Source: DASRBO01 sp035653595 (GTDB taxonomy: Bacteria > Actinomycetota > Acidimicrobiia > Acidimicrobiales > JAJPHE01). Taken from it: DNA of 42,068 nt. Positions 24,608 to 31,598 of this stretch are shown piece by piece. The stretch is taken from NCBI GenBank assembly GCA_035653595.1, contig DASRBO010000182.1:1-42068 (forward strand), in the 5' to 3' direction. The notes below the pieces were generated by a model. The model saw only the letters and a program-made list of their open reading frames with translations. It made no database searches and had not been told where the DNA came from. Each line of letters starts with the position of its first letter. Position 1 is the stretch's first letter. The position numbers and the translations under genes are program-made.

Positions 24608-25441
24608 ATGATCGAGGACGTCGACTTCCAGTACCGCCAGCACCTCACCGAGGCCGACCAGCGCCTCCTGGCCACGGTCGCGGGCACCGGCCTCGAGTCC
24701 GCTCTCGCTCACCCCGATCTGGAGGCAGTGCTCTTCTTTGAGGCCGAGCCCGACGATCGCTTCCTGCCGACATCGCCGTTCCTGACCTTCGCCGTGGCGA
24801 TCCATCGGACCGCCGCCCGCCTGCAGTCGACCACCTACGTGGAGGAGCGGTGGGCGCCCCGCCGGCGGGTGCCGGTGTTCGACGTGGAGCCACTCCGTCA
24901 GGTGCTGGCCGGACCCGCCCGGCGCCTGTTGCTCATCGAGCTGCTGGCCTCCTACACCCATGTCACCAGCGGGGTGTCGTGGCAGCGGACGAGGCGGGGT
25001 TGGCGGCGGCGGCGGTTCAGCGAGCTGGACCCCGTGCGCCTGGCCGAGCTGGTCGAGGCGGTGTCGCCGGCCGAGCGGCCCGGCGTCTACCGGCGCCTCG
25101 GGGACCTCGCCCTGTTCCTGACCGGGGTGTTCCCCGACCACCCTACGGTGCTCGACATGGGCCCGGTGGCCGTGGAGCGGCTGCTCCGGCTCTCCGGGCT
25201 GCGAGGCCGGATCGACCCGGACACAGTGGGACCGGACCTCCTGGCCCGCCTCGGCCGCCACTGGTACCGGCAGGCGGTGCGGTCGGCACAGGGACACGGG
25301 GCCCCCGTCACCGGCGGGCTCGCCGCCGTGGCCGAGGTCGCCGAGTCCTTCGACCACGCCCGGAGGGTCCTCAACGTGGTCACCGACTGGTACCTGTTCC
25401 CGCTCCGCCAGCGCTGGTTCGGCCTCGGCGAGGGCTCCTGA
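24608..25441 (+). CDS. Conserved-looking cytosolic protein of unknown function
   Basis: 277 residues, not recognised. There is no signal peptide or membrane helix. It looks mostly alpha-helical, with an acidic N-terminus (MIEDVDFQYRQHLTEADQRL) and a basic patch WQRTRRGWRRRRF (~128-140). Then comes YRRLGDLALFLTGVFPDHP (~163-181), which resembles a GD-x-LFLTG-FP segment that I associate with uncharacterised bacterial proteins. Reading the frame as real is supported by codon-position G+C bias and by the absence of a competing gene on the other strand. It is flanked by dtd (divergent) and a maleylpyruvate-isomerase-fold gene (convergent), which say nothing about its role. No ribosome-binding site is evident before ATG 24608. 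Confidence 0.75.
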   Translation: MIEDVDFQYRQHLTEADQRLLATVAGTGLESALAHPDLEAVLFFEAEPDDRFLPTSPFLTFAVAIHRTAARLQSTTYVEERWAPRRRVPVFDVEPLRQVLAGPARRLLLIELLASYTHVTSGVSWQRTRRGWRRRRFSELDPVRLAELVEAVSPAERPGVYRRLGDLALFLTGVFPDHPTVLDMGPVAVERLLRLSGLRGRIDPDTVGPDLLARLGRHWYRQAVRSAQGHGAPVTGGLAAVAEVAESFDHARRVLNVVTDWYLFPLRQRWFGLGEGS

Positions 25442-25529
25442 GCAGCGAGGCCGGTGGTCGTCCGCTCGGACCGCTCGCCGCTGCTTGAACGGGCGCACTC
25501 AGATGCGACTCGGGCGTCGGCTCTCGGTC

Positions 25530-26141
25530 CTAGGCGTCTCCGAGCCGCCCCGCCGGCACGGTCCGGCCACACAGGTGCAGCACCAGGTCATCGGCCGATC
25601 CGCGCAGGGTCCGACCGCCCGATCCGTATGACCAGTCGAGGTCGGTCGCCTCCAGGCGCAGCCCTTCGATGTCGGCGCCGAAATGGGCGTGGCCCCCGCC
25701 GGCCGCCAGACCGTCGAGGACGGCCACCACCGCCTCATCCGACGCCCGGCGCCTCTCACCCAACGCCGCGGTGATGTCGAGGCCATGGATCACCACGTGG
25801 CTGAGAGCGCCCGCTGACCCGCCGCCGGGCGGGGTCCAGGTCCGCATCACCGGGTCACGCAGGTTGGCGACCAGCTCGGTCACCGGCAGTTCGGCGTCGC
25901 GGGCGGCCACTCGGTTGGAGAGTCGGGTGAAGTCGAACTGGCACTCACGCAGCTCGGCCGTGAAGGCCTCCTCGTCGTAGCGGACGGGCATGGTCAGATG
26001 AGCCACCACCTCGCGGACCCGCCACCCCTCGCACAGGGAGGCCGCCTCCCAGGCCTCCGGCCCCAGGTCGCCGAGCAGATCGGCCAGCGAGGAGTAGCTG
26101 TCGGCCACCATCACCATGAGGGGGTCATCTGAACCGGCCAT
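25530..26141 (-). CDS. Maleylpyruvate isomerase family / mycothiol-dependent enzyme (DinB-like fold)
   Basis: 203 residues. The N-terminal four-helix DinB-like domain (~1-150) includes LCEGWRVREVVAHLTMPVRY (~36-55), with His48 as first metal ligand, and GALSHVVIHGLDITAALG (~110-127), which supplies the later histidine pair. A small C-terminal domain follows (LRLEATDLDWSYGSG, LVLHLCGR). This family includes mycothiol-dependent maleylpyruvate isomerase and many mycothiol S-transferases of unknown substrate; the subgroup here is not resolvable. The start is well defined: ATG 26141 has a consensus AGGAGG site four bases upstream. The 152-base stretch to the next gene (26142-26293) shows no other feature. 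Confidence 0.83.
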   Translation of the reverse strand: MAGSDDPLMVMVADSYSSLADLLGDLGPEAWEAASLCEGWRVREVVAHLTMPVRYDEEAFTAELRECQFDFTRLSNRVAARDAELPVTELVANLRDPVMRTWTPPGGGSAGALSHVVIHGLDITAALGERRRASDEAVVAVLDGLAAGGGHAHFGADIEGLRLEATDLDWSYGSGGRTLRGSADDLVLHLCGRTVPAGRLGDA

Positions 26142-26293
26142 GAGTCCTCCTCTTCGGGCGCACTCCCCTACGACGACCGGCGGCCGACGAAATCATCGGC
26201 CCCGGCAGCCGGTCCCCACAGGCTCCCGACGGCCGGGTGGCCCGAGCCGGCTGCAGTTTCACCGGCCGGGGTGCCCGCCGGTCGGACTCCGCC

Positions 26294-27874
26294 TCAGCGG
26301 GGCTGGTAGACGCCGAACTCCTGCCTGAGGACGTCGCTCACCTCGCCGAGGGTGGCCCGCAGCCGGAGGGCCTCCTTCATCGGCGGCAGGAGGTTCTGGG
26401 TGCCCCGGGCCGCCGCCGACAGGTCGGCCATGGCGGCGTCGAGGGCGGCCTGGTCGCGCTCCTTGCGCACCCGCTGCACCCGCTCGGCCTGCTGGCGCTG
26501 CAGGGCGGGGTCGATCGGGAACACCTCGGTTGGCTCCACGTCGTCGTCGGTGAACTTGTTCACCCCGACGATGGTCTTCTCGCCGTCGTCGATTGCCTTG
26601 GCGTAGGCGTAGGCCGCCTGCTCGATCTCGTCCTGCATGTAACCGGCCTCGATGGCGGCGACGGCCCCGCCCATGGCGTCGATGCGCTCGAGGTACTCCC
26701 AGGCCTTGCGCTCGACCTCGTCGGTGAGGCTCTCGACGAAGTAGGAGCCGGCCAGGGGGTCGATGGTGTCCGACAGCCCGGACTCGTTCTGCAGGATGTG
26801 CTGGGTCCGCAGGGCGATCTTGGCCGCCCGCTCGGTGGGCAGCCCCAAGGCCTCGTCGAAGCCGTTGGTGTGCAGGCTCTGCGTCCCGCCGAGGGCGGCG
26901 GCCAGGGCCTGCACGGCCACCCGGACGATGTTGCTCTCCGGCTGCTGGGCGGTGAGGGTCGAGCCGCCGGTCTGGGTGTGGAAGCGGAGGTGCTTGGACT
27001 TGTCGCTTTTGGCCCCGAAGCGCTCGGTCATGATGCGGGCCCACATGCGGCGGGCGGCCCGGTACTTGGCCACCTCCTCGAACAGGTTGTTGTGGGCGTT
27101 CCAGAAGAAGCTGAGGCGGGGAGCGAACTCGTCGACGTCGAGGCCGGCCTGGCGGCCGGCCTCCACATAGGCGATGCCGTTGGCCAGGGTGAAGGCGATC
27201 TCCTGCACCGCCGTCGACCCGGCTTCGCGGATGTGGTAGCCGGAGATCGAGATGGTGTTCCAGGACGGGAGGTGCTGGCGGCAGTAGGCGAAGATGTCGG
27301 TGATGATCCGCATCGACGGCCTCGGCGGGTAGATGTAGGTCCCGCGGGCGACGTACTCCTTGAGGATGTCGTTCTGGATCGTCCCGCCCAGCTTGGCCGG
27401 GTCCACCCCGTTCTCCTCCGCCACCAGCTGGTAGAGCAGCAACAGGATCGCCGCCGTGGCGTTGATCGTCATCGAGGTGGTCACCTGGTCCAGGGGCATG
27501 TCCTTGAGCAGCAGGCGCATGTCCTCGATGGAGTCGATGGCCACACCGACCTTGCCCACCTCGCCCTCGGCCCGGGGGTGGTCGGAGTCGTAGCCCATCT
27601 GGGTGGGGAGGTCGAAGGCGCAGGACAGACCGGTGCCCCCGCCGGCGAGCAGCAGCTTCCAGCGGGCGTTGGTCGTCTCGGCGGTGCCGAAGCCGGAGTA
27701 CTGGCGCACCGTCCAGGGCCGGTCCCGCCGGAGGCTGGGATGGATCCCTCGGGTGAAGGGGTACTGGCCGGGCCGCGCCAGCTGGGCGGCCGTGTCGAAA
27801 CCGGCCAGGTCCTCCTCGGTGTAGACCGGCTTGATCTCTATGCCGGAGTCGGTACGGCCCTGGTCCTGGGACAT
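26294..27874 (-). CDS. mutB: Methylmalonyl-CoA mutase, catalytic (alpha) chain without B12 domain
   Basis: 526 residues covering only the substrate-binding TIM barrel of the acyl-CoA mutase family; the C-terminal B12-binding domain (DxHxxG) is absent, so a small partner subunit must exist elsewhere. Signatures: RPWTVRQYSGFGTAETTN (52-69), DLPTQMGYDSDHP, TIQNDILKEYVARGTYIYPP (165-184), AHNNLFEEVAKYRAARRMWA and HTNGFDEALGLPTERAA. Tyr59 and Arg177 are 118 residues apart, as are Tyr89 and Arg207 that bind the methylmalonyl carboxylate in the Propionibacterium enzyme, favouring methylmalonyl-CoA over isobutyryl-CoA. It interconverts methylmalonyl-CoA and succinyl-CoA with adenosylcobalamin. ATG 27874 is preceded by a TACGCT box. 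Confidence 0.92.
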   Translation of the reverse strand: MSQDQGRTDSGIEIKPVYTEEDLAGFDTAAQLARPGQYPFTRGIHPSLRRDRPWTVRQYSGFGTAETTNARWKLLLAGGGTGLSCAFDLPTQMGYDSDHPRAEGEVGKVGVAIDSIEDMRLLLKDMPLDQVTTSMTINATAAILLLLYQLVAEENGVDPAKLGGTIQNDILKEYVARGTYIYPPRPSMRIITDIFAYCRQHLPSWNTISISGYHIREAGSTAVQEIAFTLANGIAYVEAGRQAGLDVDEFAPRLSFFWNAHNNLFEEVAKYRAARRMWARIMTERFGAKSDKSKHLRFHTQTGGSTLTAQQPESNIVRVAVQALAAALGGTQSLHTNGFDEALGLPTERAAKIALRTQHILQNESGLSDTIDPLAGSYFVESLTDEVERKAWEYLERIDAMGGAVAAIEAGYMQDEIEQAAYAYAKAIDDGEKTIVGVNKFTDDDVEPTEVFPIDPALQRQQAERVQRVRKERDQAALDAAMADLSAAARGTQNLLPPMKEALRLRATLGEVSDVLRQEFGVYQPR

Positions 27875-27882
27875 CGGTCCCA

Positions 27883-27888
27883 AGCGTA
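27883..27888 (-). promoter_or_regulatory. Putative -10 box (TACGCT) for the mutase gene
   Basis: TACGCT on the minus strand ends eight bases before ATG 27874, only a few bases after the stop of the upstream rhodanese-ThiF gene. The mutase thus probably has its own promoter despite the short 20-base gap. Confidence 0.4.
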
Positions 27889-27894
27889 GGCGGC

Positions 27895-29079
27895 TCAGGC
27901 CGCCGGCGGCTCCTTGGGATGCGGCATGCAGCCGGCGTCGTACTCGGCGATGGTGATCGGTCCGGCGTTCTCGCCGCAGGCCGGGCACTCCGGGTCACGC
28001 CGAACCTTGAAGGTCCGGAAGGACTCCTCCAGGGCGTCGTAGGCCAGCAGCCGCCCGATCAGGGGGTCGCCCAGGCCCAGCAGCAGCTTGACCGCCTCCA
28101 TGGCCTGGATGCTGCCGATGATCCCGCACAGGACCCCGAGCACGCCGGCCTCCGAGCAGGAGGGAGCCAACTCGGCCGGCGGCGGCTCCGGGATCATGCA
28201 GCGGTAGCAGGGCCCGTCGAAGGGGGCGAACACGGTGGCCTGGCCCTCGAAACGGAAGATCGACCCGTGGACCACCGGCACCCGCTTCACCAGCGAGGCG
28301 TCGTTCACCAGGTAGCGGGTCGGGAAGTTGTCGGTCCCGTCCACCACCACGTCGTAGCCGTCGAAGATGTCGAGGATGTTGTCGGCCCCGAGCCGCACGT
28401 CGTAGGTCACCACGTCGATATCGGGGTTCATGGCCGTCAGGGTCTTCTTGGCCGAGTCGACCTTGCGCTCGCCCACCCGGTCCAGGTTGTGGAGCACCTG
28501 GCGCTGCAGGTTGGAGGCGTCGACCACGTCCATGTCGATGATGCCCAGAGTCCCGACCCCGGCGGCGCCCAGGTAGAGGGCCGAGGGTGACCCGAGGCCC
28601 CCCGCTCCCAGCAGGAGGACCTTGGACTCGAGCAGCTTCTGCTGGCCCTTCTCACCCACCTCGGGCAGCAGCAGATGGCGGTGGTAGCGGTTCCGCTGCT
28701 CCGGGGTCAGGGTCTTGGGCGCCGCCCAGCTGCGGCCCTCGTCCTTCCACTTGTTGAACCCGCCGGTCATGGAGACGACGTCGGTGTAGCCGAGGTCGTT
28801 GAGCGTCTTGGCGGCCAGGGCCGAGCGCGACCCACCGGCGCAGTAGACGACGATGGGCGCCTCGTGGTCGGCCAGGCGCCCTTCCACCTGGAACTCGAGG
28901 AAGCCGCGGGGGATGTGCAGAGCCCCCGGCAGGGCGCCCTGCTCGTACTCGTCGGCCTCCCGCACGTCGAGCACGGTGGCGCCGTCGGCGATCAGCTTCT
29001 CGGCGGCCGCCGGATCCACCTCGCGGATGGAGCTCTTGGCCTGGTTGAGGATGTCGCGGGAGCTGGGCACGCTGACCAC
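27895..29079 (-). CDS. moeZ: Rhodanese-ThiF/MoeB fusion: sulfur-carrier adenylyltransferase/sulfurtransferase
   Basis: 394 residues. The N-terminal rhodanese domain (~15-118) has VLDVREADEYEQGALPGALH and active Cys80 in VVYCAGGSRS. The E1-like ThiF/MoeB domain (~125-394) has RYHRHLLLPEVGEKGQ, the ATP loop GAGGLGSPSA (158-167), NLQRQVLH and DGTDNFPTRYLVND. Zinc pairs are Cys291xxCys294 and Cys365xxCys368, and a conserved Cys308 lies in APSCSEAGVLG. It would adenylate the C-terminal glycine of a sulfur carrier (MoaD, ThiS or CysO) and hand over sulfur. The domain order is the reverse of MoeZ/MOCS3, where the rhodanese is C-terminal. GTG 29079 is possible, but GTG 29070 is better spaced from the AAAGG site. 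Confidence 0.9.
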   Translation of the reverse strand: MVSVPSSRDILNQAKSSIREVDPAAAEKLIADGATVLDVREADEYEQGALPGALHIPRGFLEFQVEGRLADHEAPIVVYCAGGSRSALAAKTLNDLGYTDVVSMTGGFNKWKDEGRSWAAPKTLTPEQRNRYHRHLLLPEVGEKGQQKLLESKVLLLGAGGLGSPSALYLGAAGVGTLGIIDMDVVDASNLQRQVLHNLDRVGERKVDSAKKTLTAMNPDIDVVTYDVRLGADNILDIFDGYDVVVDGTDNFPTRYLVNDASLVKRVPVVHGSIFRFEGQATVFAPFDGPCYRCMIPEPPPAELAPSCSEAGVLGVLCGIIGSIQAMEAVKLLLGLGDPLIGRLLAYDALEESFRTFKVRRDPECPACGENAGPITIAEYDAGCMPHPKEPPAA

Positions 29080-29109
29080 ACCTTTGCGTTGGTTCCGGTT
29101 CCTGCAGAA

Positions 29110-29125
29110 ACCCTACTAGAAAGGT
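29110..29125. promoter_or_regulatory. Imperfect dyad with embedded -10 box upstream of the rhodanese-ThiF gene
   Basis: The 16-base ACCCTACTAGAAAGGT is an interrupted palindrome centred on CTAG (ACC...CTAG...GGT) in an A+T-rich patch. On the minus strand it contains TAGGGT (29115-29110), 30 bases before GTG 29079, and is followed upstream by TTGACC (29128-29123). A regulator bound here would cover the promoter. The identity of the regulator is not known. Confidence 0.35.
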
Positions 29126-29181
29126 CAACATTCCCGCCCCCGCCGGGGCGGGGTCGCCCTTGGGGCCCGGCCGGCCTGTCC

Positions 29182-29187
29182 TAGGGT
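29182..29187 (+). promoter_or_regulatory. Putative -10 box (TAGGGT) for the nitroreductase gene
   Basis: TAGGGT ends eight bases before the ATG at 29196; no Shine-Dalgarno sequence is visible, so a leaderless transcript is likely. Confidence 0.4.
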
Positions 29188-29195
29188 CCGCCGCC

Positions 29196-29819
29196 ATGGA
29201 GCTCACCGAGGCGCTGCGTCGCCGCCGCATGGTGCGCAGTTTCGAGGACCGCTCTATCCCCGCAGCCGTTCTGGACGGGGTGCTCGACGCCGCTTTCCGG
29301 GCCCCCTCGGCCGGCTTCTCCCAGGGCACCGAGCTCGTCGTGCTCGAGGGCGCCCAGGAGACGGCCGGCTTCTGGGCCGCGGTCACCGAGGAGGACTGGC
29401 GCCTCGCCCACCCCCGCCATCAGGCCACCAGGCGGGCCCCGGTGGTGGTGGTGCCCCTGGCCGACCCCGACGCCTACCTCCGGCGCTACTCCGAGCCGGA
29501 CAAGGCCGGGTCGGGCCTGGGCTCGGCGCCAGACAAATGGCCCGTGCCGTACTGGCAGATCGACACCGCCTTCGCCGTCATGGCCATGCTCCTGGCGGCG
29601 GCCGATCGCGGGCTGGGCGCCCTGTTCATGGGCATCTTCCGGGGGGAGGCCGACCTGCGGCGCCGGCTGCGGGTGCCGGCCCGGCTGCAGTTGATCGGGG
29701 CGGTGGTGCTGGGCTGGCCGGCGCCCGACGACGTCCCGTCGGCGTCGGTCGCCCGCGGTCGGCGTCCGCGGGCCGAGGTGCTGCACCGCGGCTCCTACGG
29801 CCCGGACTCCCCCGGCTGA
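29196..29819 (+). CDS. Nitroreductase-family flavoprotein
   Basis: 207 residues of the FMN-dependent NfsA/NfsB superfamily. The N-terminus ELTEALRRRRMVRSFEDRSI has the Arg-rich FMN-phosphate segment. Next are AFRAPSAGFSQGTELVVLEG (~29-48) and VPYWQIDTAFAVMAMLLAAADRGLGALFMG (~117-146, written here as the long conserved helix and loop). The end has LQLIGAVVLGWP. The long insertion YLRRYSEPDKAGSGLGSAPDKW is characteristic of an actinobacterial subgroup. It would use NAD(P)H or F420H2 to reduce a small substrate. Because CofE here lacks the FbiB nitroreductase domain, dehydro-F420 reduction is a possible role, but nothing in the context proves it. It is convergent with the sirtuin gene. Confidence 0.87.
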   Translation: MELTEALRRRRMVRSFEDRSIPAAVLDGVLDAAFRAPSAGFSQGTELVVLEGAQETAGFWAAVTEEDWRLAHPRHQATRRAPVVVVPLADPDAYLRRYSEPDKAGSGLGSAPDKWPVPYWQIDTAFAVMAMLLAAADRGLGALFMGIFRGEADLRRRLRVPARLQLIGAVVLGWPAPDDVPSASVARGRRPRAEVLHRGSYGPDSPG

Positions 29820-29821
29820 TC

Positions 29822-30622
29822 TCAGCCGGGCGGGGCCTCGCCGGCGCCGACCACCAACGGAAGCAGCTCCGATATCGGGCCCCGCAGCACGGCGTCGGCA
29901 AGGTCGTCGAGGTCGGTCGGCTCCTGGTTGATGATCACGATGCGGGCCCCGTTGCGCTGGGCGATCGGCACCAGGGCGGCCGCCGGGTACACCCCGAGCG
30001 TCGATCCGACGGCCAGCATCAGATCACAGCCCAGGGCGAGCATCTGGGCCCGCGCCAGATCCTCGCGGTCGAGGGACTGGCCGAAGCTGACGGTGGCCGA
30101 CTTGAGGATGCCTCCGCAGGGGCCTGCCTCCCCCTCGGCCAGGCAGGAGGGATCGTCCTCGCCGGCGGCGACCCGGGCAAGGGTCTCCTCCATGGGGCGG
30201 CGGTCGCCGCAGGACCAGCACACGGTGGAGTGCATGGTCCCGTGGATCTCGACCACCCGGTCCGGGTCCGATCCCGCCGCCAGGTGCAGCCCGTCGATGT
30301 TCTGGGTGACGATCCCGTAGAGGCGGCCCTGACGCTCGAGCTCCACCAGGGCGAGATGGCCCGGGTTGGGCTTGGCCTCCCACACCGGATGGCTCCGCCG
30401 GTTGCGCCAGGCCGCCCGGCGCACCTCGGGGTCCTCGAGATAGTGGGACAGCGTGGCCATGCGCTCGGCGCCCGGGTTCCTGGTCCACACCCCATTGGGG
30501 CCGCGGAAGTCGGGGATGCCCGAGTCGGTCGAGATGCCCGCCCCGGTGAGGGCCACCACCCGCCGGGCCTGCTGGACCCAGTCCCTCACCTCTTCCCAGC
30601 CGTTCGTCTGCGTGCCCGACAC
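29822..30622 (-). CDS. cobB: Sir2-family NAD-dependent protein deacylase
   Basis: 266 residues. The NAD-binding loop is LTGAGISTDSGIPDFRGPNG (25-44), then IVTQNIDGLH (104-113) and catalytic His127 in EIHGTMHS. Four zinc cysteines are visible: Cys135, Cys138 (CWSC), Cys160 and Cys169. AVGSTLGVYPAAALVPIA and IIINQEPT close the NAD site. The segment after the last cysteine reads GGILKSATVSFGQSL where most sirtuins have a RPxVVxFGE-like run, so it lies outside the best-known subclasses. It would remove acyl groups from lysines, for example on acyl-CoA synthetases such as the one at 31569; that link is speculative. The start is GTG 30622. Confidence 0.93.
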   Translation of the reverse strand: MSGTQTNGWEEVRDWVQQARRVVALTGAGISTDSGIPDFRGPNGVWTRNPGAERMATLSHYLEDPEVRRAAWRNRRSHPVWEAKPNPGHLALVELERQGRLYGIVTQNIDGLHLAAGSDPDRVVEIHGTMHSTVCWSCGDRRPMEETLARVAAGEDDPSCLAEGEAGPCGGILKSATVSFGQSLDREDLARAQMLALGCDLMLAVGSTLGVYPAAALVPIAQRNGARIVIINQEPTDLDDLADAVLRGPISELLPLVVGAGEAPPG

Positions 30623-30697
30623 CTGCCCCGCTCACCTCCCCGGTCTGAAGGGCCCCAGCATCGCGCCGGGCCTTGCCCTGATCGACAAGACATGAAA

Positions 30698-30703
30698 TAC
30701 TAT
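30698..30703 (+). promoter_or_regulatory. Putative -10 box (TACTAT) in an A+T-rich island
   Basis: TACTAT lies in a ~40-base A+T-rich patch (30680-30720) that stands out in this DNA. It is preceded by TTGCCC at 30673 with a 19-base spacer and ends four bases before ATG 30708. It may drive the unknown gene starting here. Confidence 0.35.
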
Positions 30704-31598
30704 GAAAATGAATGAAAGGGAGCCAGCAAGAGGGCAGCTGACGGCAAGGGCTTTGGTCGTCGGAAGCGAGCTGAAGGACGACCGCCGGGCCGGGGGCAGT
30801 GGGGGTCCCGACCACGGCCAGGGCGCCGGCTCACCGAGGCAGCGGGCCACCGGTGTCAGCAGCGGCGCCGCCGACCGCCGGGCCGCCGCCAGGGCGGCCG
30901 AGGCCCGCTTCGGGTCGGCCCGGGGCCGGGTGGCCGAGGCCCTCGAGGGCGACTGCGTCCGGGTGAGGCCGTGGCCGGATCCAGCCGCCGACCTGGCCGG
31001 CCACGACAGCCGGTCCTGGTACGTCGAGACGTTCTGGACGGGGATCCTCGGGCCCTCGACCGTCCTTCTGGCCCGCCGGCTGGCCGGCCTGCTCGAACGG
31101 CATCCCGCCGGGGTCGACGTGCCTGCCGTCGACCTGGCGCGGGCTCTGGGCCTGGCCTATGTGGGCGGCCGCCACAACGCCCTCGCCCGCGCCCTCGGCC
31201 GGGCGGTGATGTTCAACGTGGCGACGGTGGCCGGCGGGGGCGAGCTGCAGGTGAGGCGCCGACTTCCCAGCCTCCCCCGCCGACAGCTCCTGCGCCTGCC
31301 GGCCAGCCTCCGCGACGAGCACCTGGCCTGGGAGCGGGCCCAGGCCGCCCCCGACGGGCTGGCCGCCATGCGCCGACGGGCCCGCCAGCTGGCCATGAGC
31401 CTGACCGAGCTGGGCGAGGACGAGTCCACCGTGGAGGCGCAGCTGGTGCGGTGGCGCTACCACCCCGCCCTGGCCCACGAGTCGGCCCGGTGGGCCAGCG
31501 TCCAGAGACAGCAGGTCGAGCGGCCGGCCGGCGCCGCTTCCACGACGCCGGCCGCCGCTGCCCCCCGATCAGGAACCGGTGCGGTACCGGTCTCTTAG
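30702..31598 (+). CDS. Actinobacterial protein of unknown function
   Basis: 298 residues, or 296 from ATG 30708. The first ~55 and last ~25 residues are low-complexity (Gly/Ala/Arg/Pro). The core starts near residue 57 with AADRRAAARAAEARFGSARG and contains SRSWYVETFWTGILGPSTVL (~103-122) and LARRLAGLLE. This Trp/Phe-rich segment, ending in LGPST, is one I recall from uncharacterised actinobacterial proteins. RRRARQLAMSLTELGEDEST (~225-244) looks helical. There is no membrane helix or signal. The start is uncertain because no ribosome-binding site is correctly spaced. Its 3' end overlaps the convergent acyl-CoA ligase by 30 bases, including both stop codons. Confidence 0.7.
   Translation: MKMNEREPARGQLTARALVVGSELKDDRRAGGSGGPDHGQGAGSPRQRATGVSSGAADRRAAARAAEARFGSARGRVAEALEGDCVRVRPWPDPAADLAGHDSRSWYVETFWTGILGPSTVLLARRLAGLLERHPAGVDVPAVDLARALGLAYVGGRHNALARALGRAVMFNVATVAGGGELQVRRRLPSLPRRQLLRLPASLRDEHLAWERAQAAPDGLAAMRRRARQLAMSLTELGEDESTVEAQLVRWRYHPALAHESARWASVQRQQVERPAGAASTTPAAAAPRSGTGAVPVS

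Noticed and set aside
26142..26293. A small gene or RNA in the largest intergenic stretch
   Set aside because: No start codon with ribosome-binding site, no strong hairpin with a T-run and no repeat; it holds only the ribosome-binding site of the gene starting at 26141.
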